Shown: one piece after another, positions 1-6,119 of the stretch
Layout: every line of letters begins with the position of its first letter
Position numbering within the stretch: position 1 is the stretch's first letter
Assembly (NCBI RefSeq): GCF_937873925.1
Contig: NZ_CALNAT010000146.1
Span: 1-7,737 of the forward strand
Direction: 5' to 3'
Origin: an uncultured Proteiniphilum sp.
GTDB lineage: Bacteria; Bacteroidota; Bacteroidia; Bacteroidales; Dysgonomonadaceae
Length of the DNA stretch: 7,737 nt
Notes under the pieces: generated by a model
What the model was told of the DNA's origin: nothing
The model's database searches: none
The model's input: the letters and a program-made list of their open reading frames with translations, nothing else
Made by a program: the position numbers and the translations under genes

Positions 1-61
1 TAAGACCGGCGGCTCCGATGGCTGCGGTCTTTAAGAACTTTCTGCGTGAATAGGTTGTCAT
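1..61 (-). CDS. Start of a Tat-exported protein, cut by the left edge
   Basis: Only the first 20 codons lie in the window; the gene continues past the left edge. The ATG at 61-59 opens a frame beginning MTTYSRRKFLKTAAIGAAG. This carries a full twin-arginine motif (SRRKFLK, arginines at residues 6-7) followed by an Ala/Gly-rich hydrophobic stretch, so the product is probably exported folded by the Tat system. The start lies 10 nt after the stop of the phosphodiester glycosidase gene, which points to the same transcript. Leaders like this are common on periplasmic Gfo/Idh/MocA-type oxidoreductases, exported metallophosphoesterases and other cofactor-containing enzymes of Bacteroidota PULs. Nothing of the mature domain is visible, so the family cannot be assigned. 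Confidence 0.8.
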   Translation of the reverse strand, partial: MTTYSRRKFLKTAAIGAAGL

Positions 62-71
62 AAACTTGTAA

Positions 72-1319
72 TTAATATAATGCAATCACGCTGGTGATGG
101 CGCGTTGGTTACTGTCGCTTGGAATAATTGTTTCTTTCCCGTTGATAAGCATACAGGAGGAACCTCCTCCGTCAAGATTGATTGCTTCCGTGCAACCTAA
201 ATCGAGCAATAAGTCGGCAACATTTTTAAGGGTGAGACCCGGTGTCTCAGGCGTTTTATTGCGCCCTTCGCATACGAAAAATATAAGATGGCCTGAAGGT
301 GCATACCCTATGGCGGAACGTGGATTGTTTATAGTGGGGCCGATGCCGCTGGAAGCGTCGAATAACTCATTTTCCCAGGTGTTCTTGTATTCACCGTTCT
401 TTATCAATACCGGCCCCGCTCCAATCGCATCTTTTGGAGTCCATTGCTGTGCTCCTTGTGGAAACTTGTCCGATGGAATATCCTGCGGTTTTTCACCGGC
501 TTTATTAAGTGCAGGAGACGGATATACGAAAAGCTTTCCATCCGATTCATAGGCCCAATGTGCATAAAATTTTCCATCGGATCCTAATCCGAAAATACCT
601 TGCGTTGGATAATAAACGGTACTTTCTCCGTTATAGTTGCGCCAGACCATGGGTTGTGCCGGTTTTACCGTTTTACCGTCCCGTATAATTAATCCCAGGG
701 AATGTCCGTCCCAAAAATAACCGGCATTTAACAATACAACAGGTTTGTTTGAACTGTCGAAAAACTGGGAAGGCGTTTTTGTGCCTTGCGCTTCACCTAA
801 TACGGAAAATCGGGCTTCTTTATCATTCATGTCGGCTACTGCAATGTAAGCCTGTACATTTTTTTCTTCCACTTTCCGGGTATATTTGTACACGGAGAGA
901 TAGGCCGGAAGTCCTCCAAAATCATTTTTCTTTTCCCATCCACGGGCGTTTGGATCGGGAGGAGTAACAACAAAATTCGATTTAATACGAAACAATATTA
1001 TTCGTCCTTCATATCGAATTTCAAATGTAGCCTCTTTGGTTAAGTCATATTGCGAAGTTTCCTCTTGGGGATTTTCCATACTTACACCGGGAGCTAAAGT
1101 AAATTTTATTTTAACACCCGTAATATCAGTATTTGTCGGAAAATCGATGGAAATAAAATGTGCAAAATTATCAAACACTATATTTTCAGCATGAGGAGAG
1201 ATTACTTCCACTGATTTGATATATTCTATATTATAATCAATTGTGTTTGATTTCTCCTGGCATGCGGATACAATGAAAGAGAATAGAACTAAAAAGCTAT
1301 AAAGCAAAATCCGTTTCAT
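72..1319 (-). CDS. Phosphodiester glycosidase family lipoprotein (NAGPA/DUF2233) with N-terminal Ig-like domain
   Basis: This 415-residue protein has a lipoprotein signal (MKRILLYSFLVLFSFIVSAC, lipid Cys at 20). An N-terminal beta-sandwich-like domain (about 30-115) resembles the Ig-like domains of the DUF5018 protein at 6120-7737, including a shared DLTKE stretch. The catalytic region (about 125-415) matches the NAGPA (former DUF2233) family: LLNAGYF at 196-202, GAGPVLIKNG at 300-309, PRSAIGY at 333-339, CEGR at 350-353 and the signature NLDGGGSSCM at 381-390. The family includes the mammalian mannose-6-phosphate uncovering enzyme, which removes GlcNAc from GlcNAc-1-phospho-mannose. Bacterial members are little characterised, so hydrolysis of a sugar phosphodiester or another glycosidic bond is inferred. 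It starts 15 nt after the upstream glycosidase gene and is followed 10 nt later by a Tat-signal gene. The N-terminal domain looks more AT-rich than the catalytic part (18/60 G+C at 1141-1200 against 26/60 at 361-420), which could reflect domain fusion. Confidence 0.9.
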   Translation of the reverse strand: MKRILLYSFLVLFSFIVSACQEKSNTIDYNIEYIKSVEVISPHAENIVFDNFAHFISIDFPTNTDITGVKIKFTLAPGVSMENPQEETSQYDLTKEATFEIRYEGRIILFRIKSNFVVTPPDPNARGWEKKNDFGGLPAYLSVYKYTRKVEEKNVQAYIAVADMNDKEARFSVLGEAQGTKTPSQFFDSSNKPVVLLNAGYFWDGHSLGLIIRDGKTVKPAQPMVWRNYNGESTVYYPTQGIFGLGSDGKFYAHWAYESDGKLFVYPSPALNKAGEKPQDIPSDKFPQGAQQWTPKDAIGAGPVLIKNGEYKNTWENELFDASSGIGPTINNPRSAIGYAPSGHLIFFVCEGRNKTPETPGLTLKNVADLLLDLGCTEAINLDGGGSSCMLINGKETIIPSDSNQRAITSVIALY

Positions 1320-1334
1320 GTTTTTTCATTTCAA

Positions 1335-2696
1335 TTATTCAATCACTTTGGCTTCTCTCATGCCCCTTTCCACATATTCCCATAAATTTTTCTCTATGAT
1401 ATGGACAATATCGAAAATCATAAGTCCGTCAGACGTAGCCAAATTCATTGTAATAGACTCTGTGAGTCCTTCAGGATCTTCATAAAACTGACTGGCAAGA
1501 ATTCCTCCATAAAACTTGTTGTCACCCATGATAGTCTTTATTTTTTCATTCGATCCTTCTACGCAATACCAAATATTTTTTTGTGCGAACAGATCGGTTT
1601 CATTTTTTATTTCGGGATTTTTTTCCCTATACTCTTCTTTGGTGATCGTCGTGTAGTAGTTGCCGACAGTGAAAAGATCGAGCAGTTCGGCATAGCCTGT
1701 ATTCATATACGTTGGACTTGCCCAATCAAAATCAGCAGACGGATCATAATATTTACTTGCGAAGTTAACCCCAACTTCAAAGTATGAGGGATACCATGCC
1801 CCTGTATAGGTACCAAAAGAAATCGACGGATTGGCCGATTTGACGGTTTCTCGGGCTTTTTTCATAAAATCACGAATTACCGTCGCCCGCCATTCAGTCC
1901 ATTGAAGAAAATATTTGCCTCTCTGAGGGTAAAGATTTCCGTTCGTATCCTTTTGCCATCTGTAAATATCATCCGGAAAAGAGTCTAATTCTGTACCTAA
2001 ATATTCTTCAAATTTAGCCCGGGACAGGTCTGAAAAATCGGCCGTAAACCCGTCATATCGTACTCTGTCGAGTATGATTCCATCCAGATCTTTATATTTA
2101 TCAACTACCTCCTTAAATATATTGAGGATGTACTCCTGATATTCTTCATTTACAGGATTAACCATCGCTGAATATTTTTGTTTTTCCTGGGTAATGGGAA
2201 TAAAAGATACCTGTTCATCAGGTGGATATACCACGGAAGTCCACTCGGATTTATCTTCTTCGTATATAGGGCCGATGTCCAAATAATTATGTCCTGCTAC
2301 AAAGGTATTGAGTGAAGCATGAACTTTGAGGCCAATGTCATGGGCTTTTTCAATATAATACCCCAGATAGTCGAATGTATAATGAACCTCTTTTCCGTTC
2401 CAATTGGTGAGTTTTGGAGCATACCGGCTATCATAAAGTACATGGCCGGAAATCGGACGAATATCAACTACAATATCGGTAAACCCTAATCCTTTTACTT
2501 TCTCCAGATAATAGTCAATTGTATCTCTATTATTGAAGTGATGTATATTAGCCGTAGCATCAATCCACATTAATTTAGGGTTTGCATTTTCCGGGCTTGA
2601 ACTTTTCCCAGAGTTACATGATATTCCTAAAAATGCGAATAACAGTATTGCTGATAGGCTTGTAACAAGTTGTAATAAAAATCTTTCTCTTTTCAT
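1335..2696 (-). CDS. Family 10-like glycosidase lipoprotein (GHL10 type), second paralogue
   Basis: This is a 453-residue predicted lipoprotein. The frame is open from a GTG at 2729, but the ATG at 2696 is preferred because it gives a clean signal peptide (MKRERFLLQL..., hydrophobic to residue 24, LGISC with lipid Cys at 27); the 11 extra residues would only put a polar extension in front. The mature part is a GHL10/YngK-type TIM barrel: LMWIDATAN at 42-50, DIVVDIRPISGHVLY at 74-88, KVHASLNTF at 124-132, DGIILDRVRYDG at 205-216, FGTYTGAWY at 294-302, VNFAS at 310-314 and DGLMIFDIVHI at 423-433. Conserved acids in VVDIR, ILDR, RYDG and FDI are candidate catalytic or binding residues (inference from comparison with the 4645-6039 protein). 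The likely role is a glycoside hydrolase at the outer membrane; the substrate is unknown. It lies 82 bp after the FAD oxidoreductase gene and 15 bp before the phosphodiester glycosidase gene. Confidence 0.85.
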   Translation of the reverse strand: MKRERFLLQLVTSLSAILLFAFLGISCNSGKSSSPENANPKLMWIDATANIHHFNNRDTIDYYLEKVKGLGFTDIVVDIRPISGHVLYDSRYAPKLTNWNGKEVHYTFDYLGYYIEKAHDIGLKVHASLNTFVAGHNYLDIGPIYEEDKSEWTSVVYPPDEQVSFIPITQEKQKYSAMVNPVNEEYQEYILNIFKEVVDKYKDLDGIILDRVRYDGFTADFSDLSRAKFEEYLGTELDSFPDDIYRWQKDTNGNLYPQRGKYFLQWTEWRATVIRDFMKKARETVKSANPSISFGTYTGAWYPSYFEVGVNFASKYYDPSADFDWASPTYMNTGYAELLDLFTVGNYYTTITKEEYREKNPEIKNETDLFAQKNIWYCVEGSNEKIKTIMGDNKFYGGILASQFYEDPEGLTESITMNLATSDGLMIFDIVHIIEKNLWEYVERGMREAKVIE

Positions 2697-2778
2697 TTTT
2701 TCAATTATCTGTTTAGAACCAGTGACCACTATTAAAAATAGGTCTTATTATCTCTGAATAGCTACTACTCTTTTTCCG

Positions 2779-4491
2779 TTATTTCCACTCCGTTTCCACT
2801 CCCTGATTTCGGAGCATTTGTTGGAAATCGGACAAGAGTTCGTGGCGCTCTCTCACTGCTTTGAAAGGGACTTTCGCTCTTTGGGAGAAAGCGACCAGTT
2901 GACCGGCCGCTTCGCCAATACTCCATTCTACAGGATGTAAGCGGTAACAGCCGTTTGTAATGTGGGTTGTGCCAATGTTCTTGTTTGCCGGAAGCAGATT
3001 ATTTATACGTTTTGGGAGAAGGGCGCCCAGTGGAATCTGAAAGGGAAGCGATGCGAAATCAATGTAGTTGTTTCCCCTCGAACTGGGATGGAGGTCTATG
3101 TGATAATATCCTATGCCAACACTGTCGTAAAATTCAGCAGAACGCTGGCCTTCAATTTCCCCGGCTACCAGTTTTCTATTCTCTGCACCTACATGCTCTT
3201 CCAATACCCTGAATTCAGCCTCTATTCTCCTCGATTCACGTATATAAGGATATTTGGCCATTCCATCTTCCGTGCCCATGATGTCGCCGCGTAGTCTCAG
3301 TCCACGCCATCCAGCCCTTCCATCGGGTCGTGGAGCTTCGGTCTGCAACCAGTAGAATAGAGAGTGGCTCAACTGTTTTGCTCTCTCTACAGTCTGTTGG
3401 AATTCTTTTTCTGGAACATCGATTAGATTCCCTGGGAAAAAATCATTCTGGGGCCAGTTCACAATAGTGATATCTCCCTCGTAAGTTCCTTCGGTAAAGT
3501 TATTCCGGTTTATGATTCGCCTGTAATTCCACAGGTTCAATACACCTTCAAGGTCCTTTCCGCTCGGATCGAATCCCAGTCTTTTTGGAGCCAAGGTCTT
3601 TGGATCCGAATAAGATAAGTCTAATAGTTTCCCTGACCAGGGCGGGGTCATCTCCGGTACATAGTTTTTCCAGAAATTATATTCTTTGGGGGGATCCTGT
3701 ACATTGTCTTTTCCGGGTTGATAATCCATGGCAAAACAGACTGTAAAAGCCTGATTGTTCTTCGGATCTGTTTTTTCCGGTGCATGTAGTTCCCCTGTAT
3801 CGTGCCTCGACTCAGTGCCGGTAACATATTCAGTACCGGTCAGTGGTAGCAAGTCTCCGCACTCTGTTGCATCTACAAAAGATTTTCCCGTTAGTACCGT
3901 TCGATCGCCTGTATGTATATGCCCTACTTCTATATTATTTACCCGGTCGCCGTCAACATAAGCGCTCTTTGCTTTGTAATTGAGCAGTAACTGCAATTTT
4001 CCGTTGCTCAGGTAGGATGAAAGCATATCAACCAATACCGATACGGCTACTCTCGGTTCGTGACATAATCTGGAAACACTTCCATCACCGGGATTGAGGT
4101 TTTCCCGGGTACGGGCCGCTTCTGTTAACGGATAGTTGCGCCGGTAATAATCGCGCACCCTGTTTCTGTAGTCCCGGTACGACTGTGGTGCACCGTGTGT
4201 CTCAATCCACTGATGCTCATCAGGTGGGACTCCTTGTTGGGAAAGTTGTCCCCCGATCCAGTCAGTTTCCTCAGTCATTATCACGCTTAATCCATTACGG
4301 CAGCAGGCCAGAGCAGCGGCACACCCTCCCATGCCACCTCCAATGATAATAACATCTGCCTGCAATTCATGTGACCGGGTATTTTTACGCTTTCCGGATG
4401 GTTTGTAGAGTGCCGGGTATACAGCGGCTCCCTGTATTGTTACGACGCTGCCCATTAGGCCGGCACAGGTCAAGAATTTTCTTCTGTCCAT
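2779..4491 (-). CDS. FAD-dependent oxidoreductase with Tat signal
   Basis: This 570-residue flavoprotein starts with a twin-arginine leader (MDRRKFLTCAGLMGSVV; RRxFL at residues 3-7), implying export to the periplasm with FAD already bound. The FAD-binding Rossmann motif is ADVIIIGGGMGG (45-56), with the acidic end of the second strand in VIMTEETDWIGGQ (70-82). Further family features are FVDATECGDLLPLTG at 205-219, YIRESRRI at 416-423, GYYHIDLH at 461-468, PFQIPLGALLP at 483-493 and the C-terminal FAD-contacting stretch NIGTTHITNGCYRLHPVEWS (505-524) followed by IGEAAG. This fits the FAD_oxidored family (PF12831), whose members recur in carbohydrate gene clusters of Bacteroidota and Planctomycetes but whose substrates are mostly unknown. 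Oxidation of a sugar or sugar derivative is inferred from its position between two glycosidase genes. The gene is GC-richer than the gene after it. A 153-bp gap precedes it, so it may open a separate transcript. Confidence 0.9.
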   Translation of the reverse strand: MDRRKFLTCAGLMGSVVTIQGAAVYPALYKPSGKRKNTRSHELQADVIIIGGGMGGCAAALACCRNGLSVIMTEETDWIGGQLSQQGVPPDEHQWIETHGAPQSYRDYRNRVRDYYRRNYPLTEAARTRENLNPGDGSVSRLCHEPRVAVSVLVDMLSSYLSNGKLQLLLNYKAKSAYVDGDRVNNIEVGHIHTGDRTVLTGKSFVDATECGDLLPLTGTEYVTGTESRHDTGELHAPEKTDPKNNQAFTVCFAMDYQPGKDNVQDPPKEYNFWKNYVPEMTPPWSGKLLDLSYSDPKTLAPKRLGFDPSGKDLEGVLNLWNYRRIINRNNFTEGTYEGDITIVNWPQNDFFPGNLIDVPEKEFQQTVERAKQLSHSLFYWLQTEAPRPDGRAGWRGLRLRGDIMGTEDGMAKYPYIRESRRIEAEFRVLEEHVGAENRKLVAGEIEGQRSAEFYDSVGIGYYHIDLHPSSRGNNYIDFASLPFQIPLGALLPKRINNLLPANKNIGTTHITNGCYRLHPVEWSIGEAAGQLVAFSQRAKVPFKAVRERHELLSDFQQMLRNQGVETEWK

Positions 4492-4570
4492 CTGTTTATC
4501 TTTTCCGGTTATTCATTCTTTATTCAAACATTTTTGTTAAGTAAAACGGGCAGAAAATCAATTCATACGC

Positions 4571-4597
4571 ATTATAGCGTTGCGGAAAAATAGTCAA
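4571..4597 (-). promoter_or_regulatory. Promoter-like hexamer pair upstream of the FAD oxidoreductase gene
   Basis: On the minus strand TTGACT (4597-4592) and TATAAT (4576-4571) are separated by 15 bp, resembling a sigma-70 promoter with a short spacer. The downstream hexamer ends 79 bp before the ATG at 4491. Bacteroidota housekeeping promoters normally use a -7 TAnnTTTG and a -33 TTTG motif, which I do not see here, so the match may be chance in AT-rich DNA. Its place in the longest gap of the window, just after a terminator-like hairpin, is the main support. Confidence 0.25.
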
Positions 4598-4609
4598 ATA
4601 AAACTCAAG

Positions 4610-4631
4610 ACAACTCATCAAGGTGAATTGT
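4610..4631 (-). terminator. Weak terminator-like hairpin after the first GHL10 gene
   Basis: On the minus strand, 13 nt past the stop codon at 4645, ACAATTCA and TGAGTTGT form an 8-bp stem (one G-U pair in RNA) around a CCTTGA loop. The T-rich stretch CTTGAGTTTTATTTG follows directly. The stem is short and AU-rich, so termination would be partial at best. Together with the promoter-like sequence downstream it could separate the first glycosidase gene from the FAD oxidoreductase unit. Confidence 0.3.
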
Positions 4632-4644
4632 ATTGAAAATTATA

Positions 4645-6039
4645 TCATTCTCCTATTGCAATATTGATCCCTTCCTTGACATACTCCCATTGATTGGCCA
4701 TTTTTAAATGGATCATGTCAAACAGGAAGTAACCATCGCATTCATCCATACATGCTTTCACAGAATTGACAATTGCCTGGTTTTCCTGCTGCTGGGTGGC
4801 TCGATTTTCACTGTCCCAGTTGCCAACATCCGGCCCACTTGCCACCATAGGGCAACTATCCTTTATTTTTTCTTTTGCCAGTCTGGAGAAGCCCTGCATC
4901 GTCCATTCGGTTGAACCGTACACGTTGAGGGGGGAAGCATATGCACCGATTAGTATCTGATCCATCAATTCCGCGTATCCGTAGTTCCTGTATTTGTCCG
5001 TAGCCCACCTGTAAGAAGGATGGGGATTATACTTCGGACTAGCCCAATTTACTCCTACTTCGTAGTATGTGGAGTACCATCCCCCTACATATACGCCAAA
5101 TTTTATGTCCGGATTAACTGATTTTACGGCACTACGCGCTTTTTCCATAAAGTCATAAATTACTTTCGCCCTGAATTCTAACCATCTGGTCAGGTAGGCA
5201 GGATAGGAGGTCATGGAGATTACCTGCTGCATCGTTGTACCGGGCGGTAAAATATCCTCAGGGAAATTTGCCAATTTGATGTTCCCCAGATAGGACTCAA
5301 ATTTTCCCCTGGTTATCTCCGAGAAATCGGACTGAATCCCGTCGAATCTGCCTCTATCAAGTATAATTCCGTCTAAATTATACTTTGCGAGATCTCGCAA
5401 CAGATCACATAAAAACTCTTGAACCTCATCGTTGGCAGGATTGAAAAATTTTGTTCCTGTTCCGTTGTCCATTGTATTAGTGATGCCTCTTGAGAGATTT
5501 TCGGAGGTTGCCCACTCTTTTTTTGATTGGTCTCTGTAGAGAATCCCCCGGCTCCCCAAGCCACTGCTGTGTCCTCCTGCCATTGTATTGAAGCCGGCAT
5601 GAACTCTTAGATCCAGTTTCTTCCCCTCATCAATAAATGTTTGCAGATAATCCCATGTGGCAGTACGTTCAACTTTCGAATAGACACCCTTGACCCACGC
5701 CGGTAACCAATCTACCTGCTGTATACCCTCAACCGTCGACTTATAAAGAATATCTCCGGATGTAGGACGAATATCCACTACAATATCTGTAAAACCGGCA
5801 TCTTTGGCAAGTGCTAGGTCGCGGGTGATATTTTCCCGATTGTTGGCAAAATCCGGGAAATTTGCTGCGGCATCAATCCATATAAAACGGGGTTTGTTTA
5901 TGTTGTCTTCAGGGGGATCCGGGAATTCATATTCCGGTTCCGGAGGCTGATTATTTCCACAAGCAAGCGTTGTTAGCAAGAAACCTGTGGACAATAATAC
6001 AACAAAGAATTGACGAATAATAGTTGTGAATTTAATCAT
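4645..6039 (-). CDS. Family 10-like glycosidase lipoprotein (GHL10 type), first paralogue
   Basis: This 464-residue lipoprotein has a hydrophobic leader ending LTTLAC (lipid Cys at 27), followed by a Pro/Glu-rich linker (28-48) that probably holds the enzyme away from the membrane. The acidic residues just after the Cys would fit surface exposure, but this is not proven. The TIM-barrel motifs of the GHL10/YngK group appear in order: RFIWIDAAANFPDF at 51-64, DIVVDIRPTSGDILY at 85-99, RVHAGFNT at 145-152, DGIILDRGRFDG at 223-234, FGVYVGGWY at 314-322, VNWASPKY at 330-337, GYAELMD at 354-360 and DGYFLFDMIHL at 435-445. It is a clear paralogue of the 1335-2696 protein but differs after strand 3 (153-198) and before the last strand (about 366-434), where it has its own GPDVGN segment and extra cysteines (396, 430, 434). 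The predicted function is glycoside hydrolase; the substrate is unknown. The ATG at 6039 has no strong Shine-Dalgarno sequence. Confidence 0.85.
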   Translation of the reverse strand: MIKFTTIIRQFFVVLLSTGFLLTTLACGNNQPPEPEYEFPDPPEDNINKPRFIWIDAAANFPDFANNRENITRDLALAKDAGFTDIVVDIRPTSGDILYKSTVEGIQQVDWLPAWVKGVYSKVERTATWDYLQTFIDEGKKLDLRVHAGFNTMAGGHSSGLGSRGILYRDQSKKEWATSENLSRGITNTMDNGTGTKFFNPANDEVQEFLCDLLRDLAKYNLDGIILDRGRFDGIQSDFSEITRGKFESYLGNIKLANFPEDILPPGTTMQQVISMTSYPAYLTRWLEFRAKVIYDFMEKARSAVKSVNPDIKFGVYVGGWYSTYYEVGVNWASPKYNPHPSYRWATDKYRNYGYAELMDQILIGAYASPLNVYGSTEWTMQGFSRLAKEKIKDSCPMVASGPDVGNWDSENRATQQQENQAIVNSVKACMDECDGYFLFDMIHLKMANQWEYVKEGINIAIGE

Positions 6040-6071
6040 AAGCTTAAAAAACCGTTATCAGTATTCTATGC

Positions 6072-6109
6072 TTAATTGAATGAGTGAAAACTTTCACTCA
6101 TTCAATTAA
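6072..6109 (-). terminator. Perfect 18-bp inverted repeat between the DUF5018 and GHL10 genes
   Basis: TTAATTGAATGAGTGAAA (6072-6089) is exactly complementary to 6092-6109, with only two bases between the arms. The repeat begins 10 nt after the stop codon of the DUF5018 gene and ends 32 nt before the ATG of the first GHL10 gene. The stem is long but AU-rich (4 G-C pairs of 18), and no U-run follows on either strand, so it is not a textbook intrinsic terminator. It may be a leaky terminator, a transcript 3'-end stabiliser that keeps the surface-protein mRNA more abundant than the enzyme mRNA, or a site for a dimeric DNA-binding protein. The repeat is certain; the function is inferred. Confidence 0.5.
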
Positions 6110-6119
6110 TAAACATTTG

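Noticed and set aside
94..552. 152-codon open frame on the plus strand
   Set aside because: It lies wholly antisense to the catalytic region of the phosphodiester glycosidase gene, which has clear family motifs. The translation shows no recognisable domain.
1320..1334. Upstream ATG on the minus strand ahead of the NAGPA start
   Set aside because: It is in a different frame from the gene and would not give the lipoprotein signal; the ATG at 1319 is the sensible start.
1401..1787. 128-codon open frame on the plus strand
   Set aside because: Antisense to the second GHL10 gene, with a low-complexity hydrophobic translation and no known motif; a shadow frame.
2724..2744. Imperfect inverted repeat (GACC...GGTC with inner TAT/ATA)
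   Set aside because: Short and bulged, and it sits just upstream of the preferred start of the second GHL10 gene; not distinguishable from chance.
2962..3961. Several plus-strand open frames of 68 to 110 codons
   Set aside because: All are opposite the FAD oxidoreductase gene, whose motifs run unbroken through this stretch.
5373..5600. 75-codon minus-strand frame inside the first GHL10 gene
   Set aside because: It overlaps conserved GHL10 motifs in another frame and has no features of its own.
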